Shown here: piece by piece, positions 35,963-44,404 of the stretch | How the letters are laid out: every line of letters starts with the position of its first letter | How positions within the stretch are numbered: position 1 is the first letter of the stretch | Assembly (NCBI GenBank): GCA_003166795.1 | Contig: PMUS01000050.1 | Span: 1-50,592 of the forward strand | Length of the DNA: 50,592 bases | Direction: 5' to 3' | Source of the DNA: Acidobacteriota bacterium | GTDB lineage: Bacteria; Acidobacteriota; Terriglobia; Acidiferrales; UBA7541 | The notes under the pieces: model-generated | The model's input: the letters and a program-made list of their open reading frames with translations, nothing else | Database searches by the model: none | What the model was told of the DNA's origin: nothing | Program-made: the position numbers and the translations under genes

Positions 35963-36298
35963 TCAGATGCGCGTGAGCGCGGTGGCTTCGTCCTCGGCCA
36001 GGTCGAGCACGGTGTCCAGGCGCACCATTTTTAGTAGCATCATGATGCGCTTCGTCGCGGAAAAATAAGTGCATTTTCCGCCAGCGCGTTTCAGCGTCGT
36101 GAAGGCGCGGACGAGCGAGCCGATCCCCGAGCTATCCAGATCGGTAACTCCCGCCAGGTTGATCGCTACATGCGTGGAACCCGCATCCACGAGTTGCTGG
36201 ACCTGACTTCGGAAACTCTCTTCGTCCTTGCCGAGCTTTAGCGGCCCTTCGAGGTCCAGAATCGTGGCCGGTCCAGCTTTGCGGATTCGAATGTTCAC
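35963..36298 (-). CDS. STAS-domain anti-sigma-factor antagonist, second copy
   Basis: 111 residues. The phospho-site loop is VTDLDSSGIGSLVRAF (Ser56/Ser57). It starts with GTG preceded by AGAGG. It could be a target of the SpoIIE phosphatase at 11530, or regulate something at the divergent GAF-HlyD operon, whose promoter region it shares. Confidence 0.85.
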   Translation of the reverse strand: MNIRIRKAGPATILDLEGPLKLGKDEESFRSQVQQLVDAGSTHVAINLAGVTDLDSSGIGSLVRAFTTLKRAGGKCTYFSATKRIMMLLKMVRLDTVLDLAEDEATALTRI

Positions 36299-36366
36299 GT
36301 TGCCTCTCTGCGTAGTGTCAAACTAACCGAATTGCGATTTGCGATCAAGGCCCGTGATGCGTTTCC

Positions 36367-36396
36367 TTGACGCATTAACACTGCATTTGCTAGTCT
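36367..36396 (+). promoter_or_regulatory. Likely sigma-70 promoter of the GAF-HlyD operon
   Basis: TTGACG (36367-36372), 18-nt spacer, then TGC-TAGTCT with an extended -10 TG. It lies 78 nt before the ATG at 36474, in the divergent region with the STAS gene. Confidence 0.5.
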
Positions 36397-36473
36397 GCGC
36401 CGTCCGCTCTTTATCGCACCTTTCACCATCTTAAGCGACAGAAGAGCTTTTGTGTCCCTCCCCGGGGAGAATC

Positions 36474-38897
36474 ATGGAAACGTCAGCCGCGCTCTTCGAA
36501 CTGGCGAGCGTGTCTCTCGCGTGCCGCGACCAGGATACGCTTTTGAAGACGGTGGCCGCGCGCGTGGGTGCAACCGTTGGCGCGCGCGCTGTGCTCATCT
36601 GGCTCGGTGAACCCGATCCCGGACTGGTGTGCCGGTCGCGCTGGAACGATCCCGGCGAACGGATTAATCCCGTCAGTGGTCCCATGTCCGAAGGCTTGCT
36701 GGCGGAAGTCCGGGAATCCGGGGAGACGCGGCGCCTCGGCGCGGGGCAGATCGCGGCGGCCGAGCTTGTTCATCTCGACGATGCCAGCCGCGGGCGCGTG
36801 AAATCCGGGGTTTATGCAGCTCTGCCGGGAGGGCAAGGCTGGCAGGGAGTGATGGAGGTATTGGGCAAGCGCGCCGGCGAATTCACCGCGGATGACGCGC
36901 TGTTCATTGAGGAAGCGAGCCGCCTCGCGGGCCAGGCGCTCACGAATCTGGAAGCCATCGAAGAAGAGCGCAGCTCGCATCTCACCACGCTGGATCGTCT
37001 GACCGCCCTCTACGACATTGGGCGGACCTTCACTTCGACACTTGAGCTCGCGGAGCTACTGCCCATCGTCGCGGAAAAAATCCGCGCGATCGTCGGCGCC
37101 ACCGCGTGCAACATCTGGCTGATGGACTCGGGCTCGCAGGAGATGCATCTCGCGAACCGGGTAGGCGTGGACCCAACGGCCGAGGAGGGAGCGCGAGTCT
37201 CGGCCACCGAGGGCCTCCTTGCCGAAATTGCGCACGAGGTGAATCCAAGGCTTGTGAACGAACCGGCGGCGGAGCCAGGACTCGAAGAGCGCCGGGACGC
37301 GGGCGGCGACTTCGAAATCCAATGCTGGATGGCCGCGCCGCTGCGCAAGGAAGACGAAGTTTTGGGCGTCGTCGAGCTGATCAACAAGGCCGAGGGTGGT
37401 TCGTTCGATGAGGACGAGCTTTTTCTCCTGGCAAGCGTCAGCGAGCAGGCAGCCATTGCACTACACAATGCAAACCTGCTCGAGTCCGAGCGCAAGGTGC
37501 ATGTGCTCGACGCGCTCCTGAAAATCTCGCAGGAGATTACCTCGACGCTCGACCTCGACCACGTGCTTACCACGGTGGTTCAGCAGGCCGGTTCCGTGGT
37601 GCCGTTCGATAAGTGCGTCATCGGATTTTTTGACCGCGGCCGGTTCATGCTCGGTGCGGTTTCCGGTGAGACGGAAGTTCCCAAGACCCGCGAAATGGAC
37701 GATTTTCGCGACCGTTTCCAGTGGGTCGCGAATCAGACGGACGTGGTCGCCGCCGATCTTCATTCCGAGGGCTGGGAACTCCACCCCGCTGGGGCGCATG
37801 CGCAGATCGTGTCCGTTCTGGAAAAATACAGTTATGGCGGATTTTACGCGCTGCCTCTGCGAGACGAGCAGGGAGCGCTCGGAGTTTTGGCGCTGGTAAG
37901 CAGCGAAGCCGATTTCCTGAACGAGAATCATAAAGAGACGCTCGCCATTCTTGCGAATCAGACCTCCGTCGCGATCCGCAACGCGCAACTCTATCAACAG
38001 GTGCCTCTGGCGAATTTTCTGCAGCCGTTCTCGGCCCGAAAGAAGAAACTGATTGCCGCCGTGCCTAAGGGGCGCTGGCGTGTCTACGCGGAACGGTCTG
38101 CTCTGGTTGCGCTGGCGCTCATTGTGATTCCCTGGCCTATGCGCGTGGGTACGGATGCGACGGTGGTGCCGGCCCAGCGCCGGATCGTCAGCGCGATGGA
38201 GGGCGGCGTCGTCAAGAGTGTCCTCGTCCACGAAGGGGACGCGGTACAGCCGGGCCAGTTGCTCGCGCAACTGGACGACGGTGACGACGCGGTCAAACTC
38301 GCGCAGGCTCAGGCCGCGCTCGCGCAAGCGCGACACGATTCCGCCGAAGCGGAATTCAAGAACGATAGTTCTGCGGCAGGGCAAGCGAATATTCGTGCCG
38401 ACCTTCATGCCGTGGAGGTGCAGCTGGAGCAGGAGCGGGTATCGCAGGCGCAGTTGCGAGCTCCGATTGCCGGAATCGTGGTCACTCGGAAAGTGGAAGA
38501 GCGCGCCGGAACCATGCTGAAGCCGGGCGAGGCGTTCTGCGAAATTGTCGAAGGCGACCGCATGGCCACCGAGATGAGCGTGCCGGAGGCGGACCTCGGG
38601 CTTGTGCGTCTGGGCCGGAGCGTCGCGCTGAAGCTCAATGCGTTCCCCACGGCGACGTTTGCAGGGAACGTCGAACGGATCGGCCAGGAAACGCGCGCCG
38701 ATGCGGGCGAACAGTATTTTCTGGTTCGAGCGATCTTCGACAATTCCGGAGACCGCGCTCGCGACGGCATGGTTGGCCGCGCGCGAATTCGGGCCGCAGG
38801 CGGGTGGTTCGGGAGTGGCTGGTATCCCGTGGGCTACGCTCTATTGCGCGATCCATTCCGTTGGGCATGGCAAGAAATTTGGGCCTGGCTGCCGTAG
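36474..38897 (+). CDS. Triple-GAF sensor fused to a HlyD-type membrane fusion adaptor
   Basis: About 807 residues. Residues about 10-165, 175-345 and 360-520 look like three GAF domains (for example LDRLTALYDIGRTFTSTLELAELLP and LDALLKISQEITSTLDLDHVL open the second and third). One membrane segment follows near 540-560, then a HlyD/biotin-lipoyl-like adaptor (GGVVKSVLVHEGDAVQPGQLLAQLDD, a short coiled coil, LRAPIAGIVVTRKVEERAG, VPEADLGLVRLG). The GAF part should be cytoplasmic and the adaptor periplasmic. GGGGAG before ATG 36474 supports the start. It leads a three-gene operon with two further HlyD-type proteins. This fusion is unusual. Confidence 0.88.
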   Translation: METSAALFELASVSLACRDQDTLLKTVAARVGATVGARAVLIWLGEPDPGLVCRSRWNDPGERINPVSGPMSEGLLAEVRESGETRRLGAGQIAAAELVHLDDASRGRVKSGVYAALPGGQGWQGVMEVLGKRAGEFTADDALFIEEASRLAGQALTNLEAIEEERSSHLTTLDRLTALYDIGRTFTSTLELAELLPIVAEKIRAIVGATACNIWLMDSGSQEMHLANRVGVDPTAEEGARVSATEGLLAEIAHEVNPRLVNEPAAEPGLEERRDAGGDFEIQCWMAAPLRKEDEVLGVVELINKAEGGSFDEDELFLLASVSEQAAIALHNANLLESERKVHVLDALLKISQEITSTLDLDHVLTTVVQQAGSVVPFDKCVIGFFDRGRFMLGAVSGETEVPKTREMDDFRDRFQWVANQTDVVAADLHSEGWELHPAGAHAQIVSVLEKYSYGGFYALPLRDEQGALGVLALVSSEADFLNENHKETLAILANQTSVAIRNAQLYQQVPLANFLQPFSARKKKLIAAVPKGRWRVYAERSALVALALIVIPWPMRVGTDATVVPAQRRIVSAMEGGVVKSVLVHEGDAVQPGQLLAQLDDGDDAVKLAQAQAALAQARHDSAEAEFKNDSSAAGQANIRADLHAVEVQLEQERVSQAQLRAPIAGIVVTRKVEERAGTMLKPGEAFCEIVEGDRMATEMSVPEADLGLVRLGRSVALKLNAFPTATFAGNVERIGQETRADAGEQYFLVRAIFDNSGDRARDGMVGRARIRAAGGWFGSGWYPVGYALLRDPFRWAWQEIWAWLP

Positions 38898-38912
38898 GGG
38901 AGAAGAACGAAT

Positions 38913-39851
38913 ATGACAACGCGCGCGACGCTCTATTTCGGAGTCGCAATGGCCTTGATTGCTTCGGGCTGCGGAGATTCGTCGGCTGTTTCACCCGCCC
39001 ACCCCGGCTCAACCGATGCTGACAATCAGGCGGCCGCTTCCCCCGTCGCTAATCCAGGAACCGGTTCGCTGACCGCGGCCCGCGAGAATCACGACGTCCT
39101 CAGTGTGCTTTCCGTGGAGCATCAAGTGGACATTGCAACCGATCGCGATGGGCTCGTGGTGTCCATTGCCCGGGACGAAGGGAGCGCCGTCAAGAAGGGC
39201 GACGTCCTGGGCCAGCTCGATGACCGTACGCTGCAGATTGAGCTGGTTAAGGCACGGGACGATTTGCAAGTGGCCCAAAACAACGTGAAATACAAGCAGG
39301 CCGAGTTGAAGGCCAAGGGAGCGGCGCTGGCGCGTCAACAACAGCTCCGCGATCTGGGGCTTTCGAGCCAGGCAGATCTGGAGCAGGCCGATTTCGAAGC
39401 CAAGGCCGCCGAATTCGACATGCACGGCTGGGAGGCGATGGCCGAAAGCAGCCAGGCGGAAATCCATCGCCTGGAGATCGAACTTGACCAGACGCGCCTG
39501 CGCGCGCCCTTTGCTGGGGCCGTTGTGGTTCGCTACGTTCGAGAAGGACAACAAGTCGCAAAGGGCGATAAATGCTTCCGGGTCAGCCAACTTGCTCCCC
39601 TCGAGGTGCAGTTCCAGATTCCCGAGTCCGCGGCGCGGCGTCCGGCGCACGGCGCTCCGGTGGGTCTGGTGCTCTTCAGCGATCCCGGTCGTCCAATCGG
39701 CGCGCGAGTAACGAAGATCAGCCCGGTGATCGATCCCGCGAGCGACAGTTACAACGTGACCGCAGAGCTCACCGGCAAGGGATTGTCCGACCTGCGTCCG
39801 GGAATGGCCGTGCGCGTCGTCTGGCCGGATACTTCCCACACGAGGCCCTAG
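38913..39851 (+). CDS. HlyD/RND-type periplasmic adaptor lipoprotein
   Basis: 312 residues. The lipobox ALIASGC puts the lipidated Cys at residue 20. A lipoyl-like half-motif (DGLVVSIARDEGSAVKKGDVLGQLDD), an alpha-helical hairpin (LQVAQNNVKYKQAELKAKG), the second half (TRLRAPFAGAVVVRYVREGQQV) and a beta-barrel domain are in the usual order. It bridges an inner-membrane component to an outer-membrane channel. It starts 15 nt after the GAF-HlyD stop with GGGGAG upstream, and precedes the M50 protein by 11 nt. Confidence 0.9.
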   Translation: MTTRATLYFGVAMALIASGCGDSSAVSPAHPGSTDADNQAAASPVANPGTGSLTAARENHDVLSVLSVEHQVDIATDRDGLVVSIARDEGSAVKKGDVLGQLDDRTLQIELVKARDDLQVAQNNVKYKQAELKAKGAALARQQQLRDLGLSSQADLEQADFEAKAAEFDMHGWEAMAESSQAEIHRLEIELDQTRLRAPFAGAVVVRYVREGQQVAKGDKCFRVSQLAPLEVQFQIPESAARRPAHGAPVGLVLFSDPGRPIGARVTKISPVIDPASDSYNVTAELTGKGLSDLRPGMAVRVVWPDTSHTRP

Positions 39852-39862
39852 CGGATCCGCCC

Positions 39863-42007
39863 ATGCGTTTTGGACCCACCAGCCTGAAAGCGTCGAGCGT
39901 TCTTGCCAAGGGATTGCGACGCCCCAAATTCCGTACGGATTTGCGAATCAGCGAGCAGACGTTTGCGGGCGAGAAGAGCTATGTCATCAAAGTGGAGGAA
40001 ACGAACTCGTACAATCGGTACGGCCCCTCGGAATACGAATTGCTCACGCTCTGCGATGGCACTCGGACGCGTGCGGAAGTCGCCGCAGCATGGAACGAGC
40101 ATCACCCTGACGATTTCCTGGGTGAAGCGGAGGTGCTGGAATTTTTGGACGGCGTGGAATCCGAAATGTGGGAACAGTCCGTAGGCGAGAAAAATCTGGC
40201 CGTCCTCGAGCGAATTCGCGACGACCGCAAGAGCCGTGTGGACCACTCCAACGTGCTCTACATTTCATTCAAGGCCTGGGATCCGAATAAAACGCTCGCG
40301 AAATTGGATCCCTACCTGAGTTGGATGTATACCCGCGGTTTCGTTTTCTTTTCAGTGGCTTTGTTCATCGCAGCCGGCTATCTGGTCGCCGGAGACTGGG
40401 CGCAGGTGCAGAGGGACACGGCGTCCCTTTACACATTTCAGGGCAAGACGGCCTTCGACATCTGGATTTTCTGGTTTTTGATGCTAGGTTTGGGCGCCGT
40501 GCATGAATTCGGCCACGGACTCACGTGCAAGCATTTCGGCGGCGACGTTCATCAAATGGGATTCTTGCTGATCTACTTTACGCCTGCGTTTTACACGGAC
40601 ACCACGGATATCATGCTCTTTGGCCGCCTGGGCCACAGGCAGTGGGTTCTGTTCGCGGGAATCTGGATCGAGCTGGTGGCTTGCGCGATCGCGGTTTTTT
40701 TCTGGCGATTTACACTTCCGGGTTCGCTCGCCAACGATATCGCTTACAAGATGCTGCTGCTGAGCGGGGTCCAGGGTGTCCTTCTCAATCTGAACCCGCT
40801 CATCAAGGCGGATGGCTACTATGCGCTCGCCGAATATCTGCGTATCGACAACCTTCGCGAAGATTCCTTTTCATTTCTTCGGGCATGGACTCGCAGGCAC
40901 GTTTTCCGGGAAGACTTGGAGTTGCCTTTGGCCACACGGCGGCAGCGCAGCATTTACCTGGCGTTCGGCATGACGGCAACCGTTTATAGCGTATTGCTTC
41001 TGATTCTCGTCCTGTTGTTTGTAAAAAATGTGTTCGTCACCAAGTTCGGCGGCTGGGGATATGCCCTGACGGCGGGAGTCGTCTACTTCTTTGTCGGGAA
41101 GAACTTGCGAAATGCTTTGCCACGGGTACGCTCCTGGTGGCGCGAGAAGAAAGAGGAATACATGGCTTGGAAGATTTCGCGGACGCAGCAGGCAGGTGCG
41201 CTTGGACTGGCGCTTCTGTTTCTGATCCCTCCAATTCCCACGCGGGTCGCCTCCGATTTCGTATTGGAACCTGGCAGGGACGCCCACGTCCGAGCCGAAG
41301 TTCCCGGCGCGGTGCGCCAGGTGTTCGTCAAACAAGGCGACATGGTTATCGCCGGGCAGACGCTCGCCGTTCTGGAGAATCCGGATATCGAATCAGGCGC
41401 TCAAGTGCTGGCGCAGCAACTGGCCATGGCCAATAGCGAGGTGCGCTTGCAGCAAGCGCGCTCGGATCCTCCTAAGATCGCTGCCGCGCTCCAGGAGCAG
41501 CAGCGGCTTGAGGCAGAGTGGGCGATCGCCGAAGGAAACGTTGACGCGTTGGATATTCGGGCGCCATTTGCAGGAGTAGTAGCCACCCCTCTCGTCGAGC
41601 AGAAGGCAACGGAATATCTTGCAGCAGGGGACGAGCTATGCGAAGTCGTGGACCGCAGCACGATGAAGGCGCGCATCCTGGTGCGTGATTGGGAACTCGA
41701 AGAGGTGCCAGCCGGATCGCGCGCGCAATTGAAGGTGCTGCCATATCCGTACCGCACCTACGCCGGGAGCGTGGCGCAGGTGCTCCCCGCCGCTGCGCTG
41801 GACCGGCCGGTTGCTCAGCCGCAAGAGCTCAAGCGGCTGGGCCAGGAGCTGACGAACTATTTCGCAGTCGTCACGGTTTTCCCGAATCCGGATGGTTCGC
41901 TGCGCGAAGGCATGACGGGAACCGCCAAGGTAGCCGGCAGATCGCGTCCTTTGGCATGGCAGGCGGGCCGCGGCGCTTGGCGATGGCTTCGCTCGCAAGT
42001 CTGGTAG
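39863..42007 (+). CDS. PqqD-like / M50 zinc metalloprotease / HlyD membrane protein
   Basis: 714 residues. About 40-110 (YELLTLCDGTRTRAEVAAAW) resembles a PqqD-type peptide-binding winged helix. A polytopic site-2 protease domain follows, with HEFGH at 214-218 and the third ligand in NPLIKADG (Asp317). About 460-690 is a HlyD-like adaptor (PGAVRQVFVKQGDMVIAGQTLAVLEN, IRAPFAGVVATPLVEQKA). The architecture matches the putative peptide zinc metalloproteases (YydH-like) found near small ribosomal peptides. I infer it binds, cleaves or exports a small peptide, plausibly the one encoded at 42196. The start has only a weak ribosome site. Confidence 0.88.
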   Translation: MRFGPTSLKASSVLAKGLRRPKFRTDLRISEQTFAGEKSYVIKVEETNSYNRYGPSEYELLTLCDGTRTRAEVAAAWNEHHPDDFLGEAEVLEFLDGVESEMWEQSVGEKNLAVLERIRDDRKSRVDHSNVLYISFKAWDPNKTLAKLDPYLSWMYTRGFVFFSVALFIAAGYLVAGDWAQVQRDTASLYTFQGKTAFDIWIFWFLMLGLGAVHEFGHGLTCKHFGGDVHQMGFLLIYFTPAFYTDTTDIMLFGRLGHRQWVLFAGIWIELVACAIAVFFWRFTLPGSLANDIAYKMLLLSGVQGVLLNLNPLIKADGYYALAEYLRIDNLREDSFSFLRAWTRRHVFREDLELPLATRRQRSIYLAFGMTATVYSVLLLILVLLFVKNVFVTKFGGWGYALTAGVVYFFVGKNLRNALPRVRSWWREKKEEYMAWKISRTQQAGALGLALLFLIPPIPTRVASDFVLEPGRDAHVRAEVPGAVRQVFVKQGDMVIAGQTLAVLENPDIESGAQVLAQQLAMANSEVRLQQARSDPPKIAAALQEQQRLEAEWAIAEGNVDALDIRAPFAGVVATPLVEQKATEYLAAGDELCEVVDRSTMKARILVRDWELEEVPAGSRAQLKVLPYPYRTYAGSVAQVLPAAALDRPVAQPQELKRLGQELTNYFAVVTVFPNPDGSLREGMTGTAKVAGRSRPLAWQAGRGAWRWLRSQVW

Positions 42008-42069
42008 CTGTGTAAAGGGTCCGGGAACTCGCGAGGAAAGTGGGGTGAATGCCGCGGCCTCGTGAAACA

Positions 42070-42100
42070 GAGAGGGCCGCCCCAGTGGGGCGGCCCTCTC
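42070..42100. terminator. Perfect 14-bp hairpin between convergent transcripts
   Basis: GAGAGGGCCGCCCC (42070-42083), loop AGT, then the exact complement at 42087-42100. It lies 62 nt after the M50 gene stop and 95 nt after the small peptide gene's stop on the other strand. No long T-run follows on either side. It probably acts as a bidirectional terminator or transcript-end stabiliser. Confidence 0.7.
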
Positions 42101-42195
42101 ACCATCCGCGCTAAATCGGATCGCGTGGGAACAGTCTAACCAGCCCCAACAACAAACAACGGGCGCCGTTCCCGTACTACCGCGCGCTAGAGCAA

Positions 42196-42285
42196 CTAGT
42201 GAGCGTTCGGAAGGACATTCTTCAGCGGCACTTTCTTTTCAAGCTTCTTGGCTCCGAGCGTCTTTCCCTTTTTTGCTGGCTTCAT
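42196..42285 (-). CDS. 29-aa Lys-rich peptide, candidate RiPP-like precursor
   Basis: An open frame of 29 codons plus stop. It begins MKPAKKGKTLGAKKL, continues EKKVPLK and ends NVLPNAH. It has nine Lys and one Glu, so it is strongly basic. A textbook ribosome site GGAGG (42295-42299) stands 9 nt before the ATG, and a sigma-54 promoter is about 50 nt further up. It lies convergent to the PqqD/M50/HlyD gene and downstream of a sigma-54 activator gene. The Lys/Leu pattern resembles short leader-like peptides. No Cys, Trp, Ser or Tyr is present for common ring chemistries, so any modification is unknown. Confidence 0.75.
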   Translation of the reverse strand: MKPAKKGKTLGAKKLEKKVPLKNVLPNAH

Positions 42286-42334
42286 GATCTTTTTCCTCCA
42301 GAAGTTTTTAGTTTCTTACTTCGCAGCTAGCTAA

Positions 42335-42351
42335 TGCAATCGTCGCGCCAA
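42335..42351 (-). promoter_or_regulatory. Sigma-54 (-24/-12) promoter of the small peptide gene
   Basis: On the minus strand TTGGCGCGACGATTGCA matches the consensus TTGGCACGNNNNTTGCA at all but one defined position, with GG and GC exactly 10 nt apart. The predicted start of transcription near 42324 leaves a leader of about 39 nt containing GGAGG. The next gene upstream encodes a sigma-54 activator. Confidence 0.82.
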
Positions 42352-42449
42352 ACCCGAAGCGACCGCCGATTTGTCAGCACGGATTGCAAACACAGGCCTT
42401 ACGCTAGCACGACGGGCGGCGAGGGATGCTCCGAAACATGAGCCCTATT

Positions 42450-42470
42450 AAATTTCCAACACTGGCATTT
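42450..42470. promoter_or_regulatory. Imperfect palindrome, possible activator site
   Basis: AAATTTCCA-ACAC-TGGCATTT is an imperfect inverted repeat about 100 bp upstream of the sigma-54 promoter, a normal distance for an enhancer site. A second, perfect one, TTAGAC-CGGA-GTCTAA, lies at 42583-42598. Neither is proven. The rest of 42352-42751 shows no convincing gene. Confidence 0.3.
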
Positions 42471-42751
42471 AGTAATTCAACGGATCCGAGCCTCCTAGAA
42501 CCCTGGGAAGCCAGCGCCGCCGTCCCTGGCGGTGATCGGGCCGCGCCAGTCTTCGGAAATGCCGTTCGGCGGTCCTCTCAACTTAGACCGGAGTCTAAAA
42601 TTTCGGCCAAGCAAGGATTCGGGACCCCCTTCACCTTCAAAATGCGAGTCGTCCTTGACACAAATCCGAACGGAAAGGGCGCTCAGCGCCCGCAAAGTCC
42701 TCAAGCGCAGGCCATCTCGGTGAAATATTCAACAAACGAGGGGACTGCCGC

Positions 42752-44296
42752 TCAGAGCCCGTACTTTCGGCAGAGGTAATTCAGGCGATTGCGGTCCACA
42801 CCCAGCAGCCGGGCGGCTTCCGACTTGGTTTGCTTTCCCTGCTGCATCGCTTCCTGAACCCAGCGCCGCTCGGTAGCCTCAAGTTCTTTGTCGAGGTCAA
42901 TTCCGCCGGCGGGCAAATGGTATCGCGACTTCGAGTCGCGGCCCGTAGCCTGGACGATTTCGGCGGGCAAATCGCTGAGGGAGATCGTCTCAGTCTCGGT
43001 CATCACCACAACCCTTTGAACGGCATTTTCGAGCTCGCGGACGTTTCCGGGCCAGGAATACCGCTTGAACGCCAGCAGCGCTTCGTCCGCCAGCCGTTTG
43101 ATCGGCACGCCGTTCGCAGCGCAATAGACGCTGATGAAGTAATCGGCGAGAGGGGGAATGTCCTCCACGCGCTCCCGTAGTGCCGGGACGAAGATTGGCA
43201 CCACGTGAATGCGGTAATACAGATCCTCGCGGAAACGCCCCTCTTTCGTCATTTCCTCGAGGTTTTCATTAGTCGCGCTGATCAGGCGGAAATCCACTCG
43301 GATTGACTTCTTGCCGCCCAGGCGCGTCAGCGAGCGGTCTTCGAGCACGCGCAATAGCTTGCTCTGCAGAGCCGGAGTGAGCGTGGCGATTTCGTCGAGG
43401 AAAAGCGTGCCTTGATGCGCGACTTCAATTCGCCCTTCCTTCATGCCGGCCGCGCCTGTGAATGCTCCCTTTTCGTAGCCGAAGAGCTCGGACTCCATCA
43501 GCGCCTCGGGCAGCGCAGCGCAATTCACGCTGACAAAGGCGCGGCTGCGGCGCGGGCTTTGCTCGTGAATCGCCCGCGCGACCAGCTCTTTCCCCACTCC
43601 GCTCTCGCCCCGGATAATCACATTGGTGGTGGCGCGCGCGATTCGCTTGATGGAATCGAAAAGATGGCGCATCACGTCGGTTGCGCCAATGAAATCGCCG
43701 AGAGTGTTCTTGCGGCTGATTTCATCCCGCAGGATGCGGTTTTCGCGCTGAATGTGCAGTTTTTCAACAGCCCGCCCGATCAAGTGGCGGAGAACGTCGG
43801 TGTCAACCGGCTTGGTGAAATAGTCATACGAGCCGCCGTCAATGATCTTCAGCGCCGTCGATTTTTTGTCGTCGGAGCTTAGAACGATGACCAGCGTGTC
43901 AATTTCGCTGCCGTCGAGGCGGTCGAGCAACTCCGCGCATTCGCGAACGCCACCGGACGAAATCGGCAGGCCGAGCAGAAGCACATCGAGCTCGGATTCC
44001 TCCAGAAGCACGAAAGCCGCCTCGTAGTCCTTGCCCTCGAGGACCTCGAACTCGGAGCGAAGCGACGAAGCGATCTTCGCGCGCAGGCTTACATCGTCGT
44101 CCACGATTGCTACTCTGGGTTTGGATGGTCCGGGCGCGATGGCTGATCTCCGGCGGGGACACGCGAGACTCCGAAGCCTGATGCCGAAAAGCGTCCCGCG
44201 TAGCCGCGATTCTAGGTGGGAGGCACCCCGGGTGTCAACGAATGGACGCAAGGAATTGCCCCTCGCACGCCTCGTGCGGAGCTGCGTGATGGGCAA
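42752..44296 (-). CDS. Sigma-54-dependent activator with degenerate receiver domain
   Basis: Up to 514 residues. About 60-180 is a response-regulator receiver with the acidic pocket (VAIVDDD, 66-68) and Lys in FTKPVD, but the phospho-acceptor position reads LLLGLP: Gly109 replaces Asp. About 195-430 is the AAA+ domain with GESGVGKE, the sigma-54 contact loop GAFTGA and LFLDEI. The C-terminus is a Fis-type helix-turn-helix (KSEAARLLGVDRNRLNYLCRKYGL). Residues 1-57 are Arg-rich and unlike a receiver, so the true start is probably later; no ATG or GTG is available, a TTG at codon 17 is. It probably drives the sigma-54 promoter at 42335. Confidence 0.9.
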   Translation of the reverse strand: MPITQLRTRRARGNSLRPFVDTRGASHLESRLRGTLFGIRLRSLACPRRRSAIAPGPSKPRVAIVDDDVSLRAKIASSLRSEFEVLEGKDYEAAFVLLEESELDVLLLGLPISSGGVRECAELLDRLDGSEIDTLVIVLSSDDKKSTALKIIDGGSYDYFTKPVDTDVLRHLIGRAVEKLHIQRENRILRDEISRKNTLGDFIGATDVMRHLFDSIKRIARATTNVIIRGESGVGKELVARAIHEQSPRRSRAFVSVNCAALPEALMESELFGYEKGAFTGAAGMKEGRIEVAHQGTLFLDEIATLTPALQSKLLRVLEDRSLTRLGGKKSIRVDFRLISATNENLEEMTKEGRFREDLYYRIHVVPIFVPALRERVEDIPPLADYFISVYCAANGVPIKRLADEALLAFKRYSWPGNVRELENAVQRVVVMTETETISLSDLPAEIVQATGRDSKSRYHLPAGGIDLDKELEATERRWVQEAMQQGKQTKSEAARLLGVDRNRLNYLCRKYGL

Positions 44297-44404
44297 AAAG
44301 AGGTTGAACGCCGGCCAAAGTTATAACAGACTGCGCTCGAAACAACAGCGGAACGCCAGTGGCTCTCCCGCGCGCAATTTCCAGGGCAAAGGACGCGCTT
44401 TCAC

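Noticed and set aside
42426..42779. 117-codon plus-strand frame between the peptide gene and the sigma-54 activator
   Set aside because: Composition is Pro/Ser-rich and irregular, it has no ribosome site, it overlaps the activator's 3' end and covers the likely enhancer region; it looks like chance.
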